Shown: positions 53,654-62,798 of the stretch, piece after piece
How the letters are laid out: each line of letters starts with the position of its first letter
Numbering within the stretch: the first letter of the stretch is position 1
NCBI RefSeq assembly: GCF_022533585.1
Contig: NZ_CP092827.1
Span: forward strand, 4,380,001 to 4,444,000
From: Pseudomonas sp. LS.1a
Lineage (GTDB): Bacteria; Pseudomonadota; Gammaproteobacteria; Pseudomonadales; Pseudomonadaceae
DNA: 64,000 nt
Direction of reading: 5' to 3'
Program-made: the position numbers and the translations under genes
The notes under the pieces: generated by a model
Told to the model about the DNA's origin: nothing
Databases searched by the model: none
Seen by the model: the letters and a program-made list of their open reading frames with translations, nothing else

Positions 53654-55690
53654 TTACAGATCCAGCACCAACGCCTGCGTCCCCTCCTCTGACCGGGCCG
53701 GCACGGCACAGCAGATCAATACCGAACCCGCCTCCGGCAGTTCGGCCGGCGGGTTCGGGTAATGCACCTGGCCACTGACCAAGCGGGTCTTGCAGGTACC
53801 GCACGACCCGCCCCGGCAACTGAACTCCGGCGCCAGCCCACGCGCCTCGGCCAACTCCAGCAGCGTCCCGCTGCCGGGCGCCCAGCGCGCCTCCTTCGCC
53901 GAAGCTGCAAAGTACACCGGCACCGGCTCGCTGGCAGCAGGTGGCTGTTGCAATGTGGGTTGGTCATCGTCGGTGTGCCGCCGGAGCGTCGACGGGCCAA
54001 AGGCTTCGGCATGGATCCGCGCATCCGGCACATGCACCCCGCGCAGCCCTTCGTACAGGTCCTGGGTAAAACTGCCCGGGCCGCACAGGTAGAAATCGTA
54101 GTCGTCCAGCGCCAGCGTCGCCTTGACCTGCTCGATACCCAGCCGACCGGCAAACGCGTAATCACGCCCCGCCAACGCATGCGCTTCCGGCTGGCTCAGG
54201 GCGCGGTGCACCTGCAGCAGGCCGCCGGCCCGTTGTTGCAAGCTCGCCAGCTCCTCACGGAACGGCAGGTCGGCCAGGCTGCGCGCACCATGGAACAGAT
54301 GAATGCGCCGTGTCCTCCCCTTGTTCAACTGCTCGCGCAGCATGGCCAGTAACGGCGTGATACCCACACCCGCGCCGATCAGCACCAGCGGCCGTGTGCT
54401 CTGCTGGTCCAGCGTGAAGCTGCCCATCGGCGGGCGCACGTTCAGCACATCGCCTGCCACAACGTGCTCATGCAGGTGCCGCGAGGCCTGGCCCTGGGCT
54501 TTGACGCTGATGCGCAGGTAGCCATCGGAAGGCGCGCTGGACAGGCTGTAGGTGCGGATCAGTGCCGCCTCGCCGTCGAGCTGGATCTGCACCGGAACAT
54601 GTTGCCCTGGCGCAAAGGCCGTCGCACTGCCAGCAGGTGGCTCAAGGTAGAACGAGCGGATGTCGCGGCTCTCCTGCTCCACCCGCTGCACACGCCAGGC
54701 CTGCCATTGGCGCTGTCGCTGGCGTTGCTGCAGGCGCGCGTCGGCCTCGGCCCAGGTGCCGGTCATCAGGCTGGTCGGCGCGTACTCCTTGAAGGCCCAC
54801 CGCAGGGAAACGGCAGCCGGGCGCCACACCACCTGCTCGACCTCCAGCGTCCACAAGCGCTCGGCGCCTTCGAACGCCTGGATGGCGGGGCTGTCCAACA
54901 GCAACTCGGCATGCCCGTATAGCTGCAACACGTTGCCGTTGCTGAAATCGATGAACAGCAACCCTGCTTGCGGGTTCACCAGCAGGTTGCCCAGGGTATT
55001 GAAGTGCAGGTTGCCAGCATAGTCGGGAATGGTCAGGCGGTTGCCTTCAACCTTGACGAACCCGGGCCGCCCGCCACGGTGGGAGACATCCACCGAGCGC
55101 TGGCCGTCGCCTTGCTCGACATAGCTGGCGACAAAGAAAGTGTCGGCTGTCTGGATCATGCGGGCAGCCGTGGCATCGAGTGTCGCTGCATCGACACGCC
55201 CTTGCGCGGGTTCCGCGACGCGGGTGTAGTCACGCAGCTGAATGTACTGCGGGCAGTTGCCGAACGACTGCTCCACAGTCACCTGCAGTTGCCCGTCGCC
55301 GGCCTCGTGGACCTGCCCGTTGAGGCGGTTGCGTCGACGGGTGTGCAGTTCGATACCCAACAGGCCGACCGCCTGTCCGGCAGACAGCCCCGGGGTAGCG
55401 GGATCGTCTGCTGCCAGCTGAGTGTTGATCGTCAGCTGGCGTGGGTTCGGCGAGCTGACGAAACCTTCCGGCCCTTCCAACAATGTTGCCCAGGGCCTCC
55501 CCCGGTCGTCCACGCTGGCGGCGACCATGAACGGCAACTGGTGATAGAAAATACGATGCTGGTCGGGCATGTAGTCACGAATGACCTTCTGCCCGAACGC
55601 CTCCATGCGCTCCGCGACACCGGCTTTTTCCTGCAGGGTTTTCTCCCCCGCATGCCAGGGCGAGGGGTGGTGCTCCGGGTTCTTTTGCAT
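53654..55690 (-). CDS. Three-domain fusion: PNPOx-like + ferredoxin reductase + plant-type 2Fe-2S ferredoxin
   Basis: A 678-residue cytoplasmic protein. The first part (about residues 30-310) is pyridoxamine-phosphate-oxidase-like, a split-barrel flavin fold (YHQLPFMVAASVDDRGRPWATLLEGPEG). The middle (about 330-570) is a ferredoxin-NADP reductase domain with the flavin motif RTYSLSS and the nucleotide motif GAGVGITPLLAMLRE. The end (about 585-678) is a plant-type ferredoxin with CRGGSCGTCKT (near residue 624) and a last Cys in LICCAVP. The layout suggests electron flow from NAD(P)H through flavin and iron-sulfur to the first domain or an outside partner. The glutathione transferase gene lies just upstream. 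Confidence 0.9.
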   Translation of the reverse strand: MQKNPEHHPSPWHAGEKTLQEKAGVAERMEAFGQKVIRDYMPDQHRIFYHQLPFMVAASVDDRGRPWATLLEGPEGFVSSPNPRQLTINTQLAADDPATPGLSAGQAVGLLGIELHTRRRNRLNGQVHEAGDGQLQVTVEQSFGNCPQYIQLRDYTRVAEPAQGRVDAATLDATAARMIQTADTFFVASYVEQGDGQRSVDVSHRGGRPGFVKVEGNRLTIPDYAGNLHFNTLGNLLVNPQAGLLFIDFSNGNVLQLYGHAELLLDSPAIQAFEGAERLWTLEVEQVVWRPAAVSLRWAFKEYAPTSLMTGTWAEADARLQQRQRQRQWQAWRVQRVEQESRDIRSFYLEPPAGSATAFAPGQHVPVQIQLDGEAALIRTYSLSSAPSDGYLRISVKAQGQASRHLHEHVVAGDVLNVRPPMGSFTLDQQSTRPLVLIGAGVGITPLLAMLREQLNKGRTRRIHLFHGARSLADLPFREELASLQQRAGGLLQVHRALSQPEAHALAGRDYAFAGRLGIEQVKATLALDDYDFYLCGPGSFTQDLYEGLRGVHVPDARIHAEAFGPSTLRRHTDDDQPTLQQPPAASEPVPVYFAASAKEARWAPGSGTLLELAEARGLAPEFSCRGGSCGTCKTRLVSGQVHYPNPPAELPEAGSVLICCAVPARSEEGTQALVLDL

Positions 55691-55717
55691 GGCGGCGTTC
55701 CTCGCGGTGGCGGGATG

Positions 55718-56347
55718 TCAGGCGCTGGTCTGCAGCCCGATCACGGTGCGTGGCATGGGCACGAAGCCAGGCAGCGCCTCAATCCGCGCCAGCCAGCTGC
55801 GTACGTTGGCATAGGGCTCCAGCGAAACATTGCCCTCCGGTGCGTGGGCGATGTACGAGTAGTTGGCGATATCGGCGATGGTGGGTGTGCTACCGACCAG
55901 GAACGGCGTTTTGGCCAGCTCGGCGTCGATCACCTTGAGCAGGGTGTGGGCGCGGGCAATGACCTCGTCGGTGTTGAACGCGGCGCCGAATACGGTCACC
56001 AGGCGCGCGGCGGCAGGGCCGAAGGCCAGCGGGCCGGCAGCGACCGACAGCCAGCGCTGCACGCGGGCGGCGGCGGCGGGCTCCTCGGGGAGCCAGGTGC
56101 CGTTGTCGTACTTCTTGGCCAGGTACACCAGGATGGCGTTGGAATCGGCGATCACCGTACCGTTGTCATCGATGACCGGGACCTGGCCGAACGGGTTGAG
56201 GGCCAGGAAGTCCGGCTGCTTGTGCGCACCTTTGGCGAGGTCGACGAACACCAGCTCGGTGGGCAGGTTCAGCAGCGAGAGCATCAGCTCGATGCGGTGG
56301 GCATGGCCGGACTTGGGGAAGTTGTAAAGCTTGATCGGGTTCGACAT
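55718..56347 (-). CDS. Glutathione S-transferase family protein
   Basis: A 209-residue protein: N-terminal thioredoxin-like domain ([22 protein letters not shown], with the conserved NPFGQVPVI and [11 protein letters not shown] glutathione-binding motif) and an all-helical C-terminal domain with [12 protein letters not shown]. It lies 27 bp upstream of the fusion oxidoreductase on the same strand, so they may be cotranscribed. The substrate is unknown. Confidence 0.93.
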   Translation of the reverse strand: MSNPIKLYNFPKSGHAHRIELMLSLLNLPTELVFVDLAKGAHKQPDFLALNPFGQVPVIDDNGTVIADSNAILVYLAKKYDNGTWLPEEPAAAARVQRWLSVAAGPLAFGPAAARLVTVFGAAFNTDEVIARAHTLLKVIDAELAKTPFLVGSTPTIADIANYSYIAHAPEGNVSLEPYANVRSWLARIEALPGFVPMPRTVIGLQTSA

Positions 56348-56707
56348 GGGCTTGGCTCCTGGTCAGCGCCGGGGTGGGCTGATGGAGCACATGCTGCACC
56401 GGTTCGGCTGGCAGCAGAATCCGTGTGGCGGGGAAACCATAATTTCGCGGGGCGGAATAATCGTGAGGCCGGCTCCCACAGAAGAACGCACCGGCCGGGG
56501 GCTTGTGCGGTCCATGTGGGAGCGGGTTTACCCGCGAAGAATGCAACGCGGCGTATGGCACCGGCTGTGCCGGTGTTCGCGGGTGAACCCGCTCCCACAG
56601 GGCTCGCGCCAGTTTTTAGATATTGAGCAAGACAGTTGCTCCCACTGGATCGGTTAACGCGGTCGGTTGTCGGCGCTGGGGCCGGTAGCATCAATGCAGA
56701 TGCAAGA
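56348..56707. other. Gap with REP unit and composite family D copy 3
   Basis: No gene is seen. A truncated REP end (GGCCGGCTCCCACA) lies at about 56467-56480. The composite at 56514-56602 has the blocks GTGGGAGCGGGTTTACCCGC, GAAGAATGCAACGCGGCG, CACCGGCTGTGCCGGTG and TTCGCGGGTGAACCCGC, in reverse order to the copies at 26174 and 51553. Confidence 0.7.
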
Positions 56708-57259
56708 TCAGTGCAGTTTGTTGAAATACCGGAACAACCCACGCGCAGCCTCGACCACCTGCGGCACGCAAGCCTGGATATCCTCTTCGCTCATCTGATC
56801 CAGCAGCTCGAAGTTGTCCTCCAACCCATGCAGCGAAATGGCCTTGAGCAGTTGATCCTGCTCTGGCGGCAGCTCGGCCCAGCCGGCGACCTGGGTGCCG
56901 CGCATATAGCCGAAGCACCATTCCTCCATCACGATCACCGTGCCTACCTCGTCTTCGTTTTCCTCGAACAGCGGCTCGAAGTGATCGACGTCGTCACCCA
57001 ACTCCTCCGCCACCTGGCTGGCATAGCGCAGCATCAACGCCGTATAAGCCTCTTCATGCGCCGGCTTCTTGAACTTCGGCACCTTGCCGCCGGCCACCGC
57101 GGGCAGCCACTGTTCCGGGGTGACGGTGGATGGCGAGCTGGCCAATGCAGTGAAAAAGCCATTGAGCTCGGCCAGGTTGAGTACCGAGTAGTCATTGCCG
57201 TAGGTGATCAGCAGGTCTTCAAGGCGGTCGAGTTCTTTTTCGCTGAGTGCGGGGAGCAT
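56708..57259 (-). CDS. UPF0149 (YecA/YgfB-like) protein
   Basis: A 183-residue acidic protein starting MLPALSEKELDRLEDLLITYGNDYSVLNLAELNGF, with the UPF0149 pattern including GFFTALASSP, MEEWCFGYMRG and the helical end. It has no SEC-C zinc motif, so it is the short form. The function is not known. The ATG at 57259 fits the family N-terminus better than the upstream frame to 57313. Confidence 0.9.
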   Translation of the reverse strand: MLPALSEKELDRLEDLLITYGNDYSVLNLAELNGFFTALASSPSTVTPEQWLPAVAGGKVPKFKKPAHEEAYTALMLRYASQVAEELGDDVDHFEPLFEENEDEVGTVIVMEEWCFGYMRGTQVAGWAELPPEQDQLLKAISLHGLEDNFELLDQMSEEDIQACVPQVVEAARGLFRYFNKLH

Positions 57260-57349
57260 GGGTGAAAGTCCTGGGAAGCAAAAGTGTGTGCACCCTAGCA
57301 CAGAACAGCCCAAGGGCTGCCCGCGCTTACAGGTACGCGAGCAGATTGC

Positions 57350-58339
57350 TTAACGTGGCAACCAGCAATGCAGCTGCTGCTGCCTGCCCGTACCGATCAA
57401 CAGCCACAACAGGATGCGGCACTTGCGCGGACACAATTGCCCCGCCATGTGTACCCCTTTGCTCTGCAAATCGATCTCGGCACCGGCAAAACCGTAGGAT
57501 GCCGAGGCTGTGGGACCACTGCCTGTGCGGGTGGCAACAATCACTGGGAAGGTGGGCGCGAGATAGCCCAGCACTTCGGACCAGCTACCGGAAACGTGAC
57601 CAGCACCAAAGCCAGCGATGACCAGTCCCTCGTAGCCCAGTACCGCCATGGCATTGAGCAACGCCGTATCCGCATCCAGGCACGCTTCCAGCAGTGCAAC
57701 CCGATGCTCGGTGCGATGCGGTAACGGCAGCACCTCTCGCGGGCCAGGCGGTTGACGATATGCCACAACACCCTCCACAACATCGCCCAGCGGTCCGCAG
57801 CCGGGCGATTCGAATGCAGCCATCGCCAGGCTGGCCGTCTTGCGAACCCTCGCGGCACAGTGGACCTGATCATTCATCAGCACCAGAACGCCGCGCCCAC
57901 GGCTGCTCGGGGCCAGTGCAACCTGCGCCGCAGCCAGCAAATTGGCCGGGCCGTCGTTGCCCGGCTGGCTGGCCGCGCGCATGGCACCGGTCATCACCAA
58001 TGGCGCATCGAACGGCCATAGCAGATCGAGGAAATACGCCGTTTCCTCAAGACTGTCGGTACCCTGGGTCAGTACCACCGCGTGCGCTCCGCGCTCCACC
58101 TCACCCCGAGCCCAGGCCAGCACCTCGAGCAGCGCAGCAAAGCCCAGCGAGGCACTGGGGAGCAGGCCCAGAGTGGCAGTTTCAAGATGGGCCATTTCGC
58201 GCAGTTGTGGCAACTTGGCCAGTTGCCCATTGCAGTCAAGCTTGGGCATCACCCCGCATCCGCTGGCACTTGCCTCCATGCTCACCGTGCCACCCAGGCC
58301 AGCGATCGACAGCTTGGGCAGGTTTGCATGCGCTTTCAT
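57350..58339 (-). CDS. L-asparaginase (type I/II family)
   Basis: Hydrolyses asparagine to aspartate and ammonia. The 329-residue protein has both catalytic threonine regions: AGLGGTVS (Thr18) and LTQGTDSLEETAY (Thr94-Asp95), with Lys167 in ARVRKTAS. No clear signal peptide is seen, so it appears cytoplasmic. The C-terminal 25 residues (RKCRILLWLLIGTG and beyond) are unusual in composition for the family and may be a drifted end. The start overlaps the membrane-protein gene by 4 bases, so the two are translated together. Confidence 0.9.
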   Translation of the reverse strand: MKAHANLPKLSIAGLGGTVSMEASASGCGVMPKLDCNGQLAKLPQLREMAHLETATLGLLPSASLGFAALLEVLAWARGEVERGAHAVVLTQGTDSLEETAYFLDLLWPFDAPLVMTGAMRAASQPGNDGPANLLAAAQVALAPSSRGRGVLVLMNDQVHCAARVRKTASLAMAAFESPGCGPLGDVVEGVVAYRQPPGPREVLPLPHRTEHRVALLEACLDADTALLNAMAVLGYEGLVIAGFGAGHVSGSWSEVLGYLAPTFPVIVATRTGSGPTASASYGFAGAEIDLQSKGVHMAGQLCPRKCRILLWLLIGTGRQQQLHCWLPR

Positions 58340-59490
58340 ACGCCACCTCCCGCAAGCACCCCGACCAGCGGCACGATCCCCAGTGTGCTGATGGCCATCG
58401 ACACCACATTACCGATGTAGCCATGCATGTAAGCCGGCAAGCGCTGAGTGATGGCCACTGCCAAAGGTGGAGCTACCAGCGCGCCCAGCACTGCACTGGC
58501 TACGACCACTTGCCAGCCTCCACCGTGGGTAAGCACAGCGGCAGGGACGATCGAGACGATGGGAATGTAAGTGGGGTACCACCCTCGCGCCTGCCACTGG
58601 CGACGCCAGAACACGACCCCAACCAGTGACGCCAGCGCCTGCCCGGCAACCATCGGTATCAGCAGCAGCGAACCGTAGGCCGGTGCAGCGGGGGCCAGCA
58701 TGTAAGCCAGGAACACCCCCAGCAGTAGCCCGAGGCTGGCCAGTTCATTACCGAAGAATGGCGCTTCGCTGAAATCGGCCAGCACACGCCGCAGGGTCCA
58801 GACCACGCCGTAATCGGGTTGGGCCGCAACGGGTTCGGGCGCGGCGGGCTTGTGGCTGGGCCGCACCCATGATGGAAAGCGCCAGCACAGCGTGAACGCC
58901 ACGACGCTCGCCAGCGCCATGCCACTTACGTTGCCGACTACCACCGGCAACTGCAACGGGTAGCACAGGTAGTTGACCATCAACAGGCTGGCTGGCGTTA
59001 CCAGCAGTGCCCCCAGCAGTGCGCCGCTGATCGTCACCTGCCAACCCGCGCCAAATAGCAGCACCATGGCCGCTGGCAACGATACGAAAGCGACGAAAGT
59101 CGGTTGCCAGGTGCCACTGGCCAAGGTCCATCCCCACAACGCGTGACTGAGCAGCAAGCCCAGCAGCGAACTGGTGAATACCCATGGCCATAATCCGCTG
59201 CCGTAGCAGATGGCAAAGCCCTGCCAGCGATACCCATGCACATGGGCCCAGTGCGCCAGGCAAGCCCCCAGTAGCAAGCCCAGCGCGGGCAACTCATGCT
59301 TGTAGAAGGCTACTTCGCTGATATCACCGACTATCCAGCGCAGGCGGCTTAACGGCTGATCGAGCGTCGCTGCCAGTTGCGTGTAGTCCGGCCATTGGCC
59401 CTGGACGAGGCTGGCAGCCAGCAGCACCAGCAGGCAGGCGAGGATCAACACCGACGAACGCTGCCGGTTGGGGAAGAGTAGGGTTTTCAT
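58336..59490 (-). CDS. Polytopic membrane protein with internal duplication, unknown family
   Basis: A 384-residue inner-membrane protein of two homologous halves. Residues 55-200 and 237-380 share the same blocks in the same order: ISEVAFYKHELPALGLLLGA with FSEAPFFGNELASLGLLLGV; WQPTFVAFVSLPAAM with WYPTYIPIVSIVPAAV; GAGWQVTISGALLGALL with GGGWQVVVASAVLGALV; and VGNVSGMALASV with IGNVVSMAISTL. Each half has about five hydrophobic segments. A hydrophilic linker (SHKPAAPEPVAAQPDYG) joins them. I do not recognise the family. AGGAGT precedes the ATG. It lies between a nitrilase and an asparaginase, 10 bp and -4 bp away, so it may transport their substrate. Confidence 0.85.
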   Translation of the reverse strand: MKTLLFPNRQRSSVLILACLLVLLAASLVQGQWPDYTQLAATLDQPLSRLRWIVGDISEVAFYKHELPALGLLLGACLAHWAHVHGYRWQGFAICYGSGLWPWVFTSSLLGLLLSHALWGWTLASGTWQPTFVAFVSLPAAMVLLFGAGWQVTISGALLGALLVTPASLLMVNYLCYPLQLPVVVGNVSGMALASVVAFTLCWRFPSWVRPSHKPAAPEPVAAQPDYGVVWTLRRVLADFSEAPFFGNELASLGLLLGVFLAYMLAPAAPAYGSLLLIPMVAGQALASLVGVVFWRRQWQARGWYPTYIPIVSIVPAAVLTHGGGWQVVVASAVLGALVAPPLAVAITQRLPAYMHGYIGNVVSMAISTLGIVPLVGVLAGGGV

Positions 59491-59500
59491 GTGCGACTCC

Positions 59501-60397
59501 TCAGCGCGGCATCGGTGCATGCAGGCGATAGCCAAGGGTTGCATCATAGAGATCGGTACGCCGGTCTCGCGGCAGGTCGTTGAGGCTGTTCCAGATCGGT
59601 GCCGAGCGTGCGCTGCTGAGGTCGACATCGGCGTAGAGAATGCCCTCCTCCTCTGCACTGGCCACCTCGCCAATTGGCCAGCCATTGGTACCGGCAATCA
59701 GCGAACAGCCCAGGAAGCGCCCTCCCCGCTCGCTGCCTATGCGGTTGGCGGCAGCGATGTAGACGTTGTTGACGTGTGCCGCCGTCATGGTCAGGTAGGA
59801 AGCCATGCAGCGCCCGGCTTCATCGAACAGCGGCGGTGGTGTCCATACCCAGTTGTTCAGGCTGCAGATGATGTCGGCGCCTTGTGCGGTCATCAGCCGC
59901 GGCACCTCCGGGAACCAGATATCCCAGCAGATCAGCAGACCGATACGGCCGATCGGCGTCTCGAACACGGGGAAGCCTAGGTTGCCAGGGGTGAACCAGA
60001 GCTTTTCCTGGTTCCACAGGTGAGCCTTGCGGTAATGCCCGAGCAAGCCTTGCGGACCGAACAGTACGGCACTGTCGTAGAGTTTCAGCCCCTCGCGTTC
60101 GGCAAAACCCGCAGCCAGGTACACCTGATACTCCCTGGCGAAATCCGCCCAGAGGTTCAGGCTGCGACCTTCCTCCAGCGTTTCGGCATGGGCATAGGCC
60201 TCTGCACGGGTGTGGAAGGTGTAGCCGGTGTTGGCCAACTCGGGCAGCACGATCAGGTTGGCACCTTCACGCACTGCCCGCCGGGCCAATGCCAGGCCTC
60301 TGCTCAGGTTACCGTCGCAATGCTCGAGCCCGACCTGGGGGTCGTACTGGATGACGGCGATGCGTACGGGGCTGACGGGGGGGCAATGTTCGGACAT
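59501..60397 (-). CDS. Carbon-nitrogen hydrolase (nitrilase superfamily amidase)
   Basis: A 298-residue enzyme with the full catalytic set: Glu53 in LPELANTGY, Lys124 in HYRKAHLW and Cys157 in ICWDIWFPE. The mid-part WNQEKLWFTPGN and PEVPRLMTAQGAD are typical of aliphatic-amidase or N-carbamoyl-type members. The precise amide or nitrile cannot be read from sequence. It is the first gene of a three-gene unit with the duplicated membrane protein and asparaginase. Confidence 0.92.
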   Translation of the reverse strand: MSEHCPPVSPVRIAVIQYDPQVGLEHCDGNLSRGLALARRAVREGANLIVLPELANTGYTFHTRAEAYAHAETLEEGRSLNLWADFAREYQVYLAAGFAEREGLKLYDSAVLFGPQGLLGHYRKAHLWNQEKLWFTPGNLGFPVFETPIGRIGLLICWDIWFPEVPRLMTAQGADIICSLNNWVWTPPPLFDEAGRCMASYLTMTAAHVNNVYIAAANRIGSERGGRFLGCSLIAGTNGWPIGEVASAEEEGILYADVDLSSARSAPIWNSLNDLPRDRRTDLYDATLGYRLHAPMPR

Positions 60398-60548
60398 GGC
60401 GACTTCCTTCTTATGGTTGTTTTGGAAGGGCGCCAGTAAAGCGGGGTTGGGCTGGGGAGTGACAGTCGGGGTATTCCTGCAAGCTTGTAGGAATAGGGGA
60501 TGGGTATGACAGGAAGGGCCTTACACGCCGCAGAGGTCAATGCGATCA

Positions 60549-60668
60549 GTGTGGGAGCGGCCTTGTGTCGCGAAAGGGCCGCAGAGCGGCCCCAGGATTT
60601 CAGCGACATGGCAAAAATTGCCGGGGCTGCTTTGCAGCCCTCTCGCGACACAAGGCCGCTCCCACAGG
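60549..60668. repeat. REP pair, family B
   Basis: Inverted copies of GTGGGAGCGGCCTTGTGTCG, with a spacer carrying GGGCCGCAGAGCGGCCCC and GGGGCTGCTTTGCAGCCC hairpins. It lies between the nitrilase operon and the acetolactate synthase gene. Confidence 0.9.
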
Positions 60669-60695
60669 CGCCATACCTGTAGGGGGCCTCAGGCC

Positions 60696-62339
60696 TTACA
60701 CCGCCAGCGCGCGCTCACGCAGCTCGCTGTTGAGGATGCGGTCGTTCTCGCTGTAATCGACCGGGCAGTCGATCACGTGCACGCCCGGGGTCTTGATGCA
60801 GTGCTCGAGCAGCGGCAGCAGGCCTTCGGCGCTTTCCACGCGGTGGCCGTTGGCACCGTAGGCTTCGGCGTACTTGACGAAGTCCGGGTTGCCGTAGTCC
60901 AGGCCGAAATCGGTGAAGCCCATGTTCGCCTGCTTCCAGCGGATCATGCCGTAGCCGTCGTCACGCAGGATCACCACGGTGATGTGCATCCCCAAGCGTA
61001 CCGCAGTCTCCAGCTCCTGGCTGTTCATCATGAAGCCGCCGTCACCGCAAACCGAGATCACCGGGCGGTCCGGGTGCACCAGGTGCGCAGCCATGGCCGA
61101 TGGCAGGCCGGCGCCCATGGTCGCCAGGGCGTTGTCCAGCAGTACGGTGTTCGGCTTGTGCGCCTTGTAGTTACGGGCGAACCAGATCTTGTAGATGCCG
61201 TTGTCCAGGGCAACGATGCCTTCGGACGGCAGCACGCGACGGATGTCGGCGACCATGCGCTGCGGGTAGACCGGGAAGCGGTTGTCGTCGGCCCCTTCGG
61301 CGATCTGTGCTTCGTTGGCTTCACGGATGGCCATCAGGCGAGTGAAGTCCCAGTGTGTGGTGTCACTCAGCGCTTCGCTGATCTGCCACACGGCGTTGGC
61401 GATGTCGCCAATCACTTCCACCTGCGGGAAGTACACGGCATCGACTTCGGCAGAGCGGAAGTTGATGTGGATGACCTCGGTGCCGCCACGGACCATGAAG
61501 AACGGTGGCTTCTCGATCACGTCGTGACCGATGTTGACGATCAGGTCGGCAGCTTCGACGGCGCGGTGCACGAAGTCACCCGACGACAGCGCGGCGTTGC
61601 CCAGGAAGCGTGGGTGACGCTCGTCGACCACACCTTTACCCATCTGGGTGGTGATGAACGGGATGCCGGTCTTGTCGATCAGTTGCTTGAGGACCTTGGC
61701 GGTCATCTTGCGGTTGGCGCCGGCGCCGATCACCAGGATCGGGTTACGGGCGTTCTGCAGTTTCTCCACGGCAGCTTCGATGGCCTTGTGCTCGGCCAGC
61801 GGGCGACGGCTCAGGCTAGGCGGGATCGGCAGGCTGTCGGTCTGCTCGGCGGCGATGTCTTCCGGTAGCTCCAGGTGCACGGCACCCGGCTTTTCTTCCT
61901 CAGCCAGGCGGAAGGCTTCGCGCATACGGGCCGGGATGTTGTCGGCCGAGGCGAATTGGTGGGTGTACTTGGTGATGGGGTCCATCATGCCGCACACGTC
62001 GATGATCTGGAAGCGGCCCTGCTTGGACTTCTTGATCGGCTTCTGGCCGGTGATCATCATCATCGGCATGCCGCCCAGGTAGGCGTAGGCGCTGGCGGTG
62101 ACCAGGTTGGTGGCGCCAGGGCCGAGGGTCGACAGGCTGACGCCGGTCTTGCCGGTCAGGCGGCCGTAGGTGGCGGCCATGAAGCCTGCGGACTGCTCGT
62201 GACGGGTCAGTACCAGCTTGATCTTCGACTTGCGCAGGGATTCGAGCAGGTCGAGGTTTTCCTCACCGGGAATACCGAATACATACTCGACACCTTCGTT
62301 TTCCAGGCATTGCACAACGACATCGGCGGCCTTGGCCAT
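60696..62339 (-). CDS. alsS: Acetolactate synthase, catabolic type
   Basis: Thiamine-diphosphate enzyme that joins two pyruvates to 2-acetolactate. It is 547 residues with the N-terminal catalytic Glu in TRHEQSAGFMA, TLGPGATNLVT, and the cofactor motif CGDGGFMMNSQE with NDDGYG-like continuation RDDGYGMIRW. No regulatory subunit gene is next to it, and the length and the lack of an FAD-interface signature fit the catabolic AlsS type rather than IlvB. The ATG at 62339 has GAGG upstream. The assignment as AlsS is by resemblance; enzyme class is sure. Confidence 0.9.
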   Translation of the reverse strand: MAKAADVVVQCLENEGVEYVFGIPGEENLDLLESLRKSKIKLVLTRHEQSAGFMAATYGRLTGKTGVSLSTLGPGATNLVTASAYAYLGGMPMMMITGQKPIKKSKQGRFQIIDVCGMMDPITKYTHQFASADNIPARMREAFRLAEEEKPGAVHLELPEDIAAEQTDSLPIPPSLSRRPLAEHKAIEAAVEKLQNARNPILVIGAGANRKMTAKVLKQLIDKTGIPFITTQMGKGVVDERHPRFLGNAALSSGDFVHRAVEAADLIVNIGHDVIEKPPFFMVRGGTEVIHINFRSAEVDAVYFPQVEVIGDIANAVWQISEALSDTTHWDFTRLMAIREANEAQIAEGADDNRFPVYPQRMVADIRRVLPSEGIVALDNGIYKIWFARNYKAHKPNTVLLDNALATMGAGLPSAMAAHLVHPDRPVISVCGDGGFMMNSQELETAVRLGMHITVVILRDDGYGMIRWKQANMGFTDFGLDYGNPDFVKYAEAYGANGHRVESAEGLLPLLEHCIKTPGVHVIDCPVDYSENDRILNSELRERALAV

Positions 62340-62637
62340 CTTGCTTGCTACCTCAAGTGATGGGACGGTGGAAGTCCAGAAATGCGCAGCACGGTACGCT
62401 GGCATCGCTCAGCCCAGGGTCAGGAGTGCCCCGAACCAGAGTCTTGACGTAGGGTGGGCGCGGGAAAGTCACGTAAATGTGACGGGAATATTGTCGCACC
62501 CAGGATATTACGCGCTCGGTGTGGGAGCTGTGGGAGCAGGCGACGCGGAGGATGGCACCGGCTTTGCCGGTGTTCGCGGGTGAACCCGCTCCCACAAGGG
62601 GTTGGGTGAGGCTTGGGGATTTTTAGGGCCACAAAGA
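62340..62637. repeat. Gap before the rRNA operon with composite family D copy 4
   Basis: No gene is seen. 62521-62600 holds a reversed family D composite, GTGGGAGCAGGCGACGCGGAGG, CACCGGCTTTGCCGGTG, TTCGCGGGTGAACCCGC. The left part must contain the alsS promoter. Confidence 0.7.
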
Positions 62638-62638
62638 C

Positions 62639-62673
62639 AAAACCCCTACCTGCAGGCGCAGATAGGGGTTTTG
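62639..62673 (-). terminator. Terminator of the rRNA operon
   Basis: Minus-strand stem AAAACCCCTA/TAGGGGTTTT closes a GC-rich loop with an internal CTGCGCCTGCAG hairpin, followed by T-rich sequence. It lies 11 bp past 5S. Confidence 0.9.
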
Positions 62674-62683
62674 CGAAATGAAT

Positions 62684-62798
62684 CTTGACGATGACCTACT
62701 CTCACATGGGGAAACCCCACACTACCATCGGCGATGCATCGTTTCACTGCTGAGTTCGGGATGGGATCAGGTGGTTCCAATGCTCTATGGTCGTCAAG
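62684..62798 (-). rRNA. rrf: 5S ribosomal RNA
   Basis: About 115 nt on the minus strand with the typical Pseudomonas 5S sequence, including GATCCCATCCCGAACTCAG and GTGGGGTTTCCCCATGTGAG. The ends pair (CTTGACGAC with GTCATCGTCAAG). The exact ends are estimated to a few bases. Confidence 0.96.

Noticed and set aside
57350..57425. Frameshift suspected at the end of the asparaginase because of its odd C-terminal residues
   Set aside because: No other frame restores a better family end in this stretch by eye. It may be normal variation; an alignment is needed to decide.
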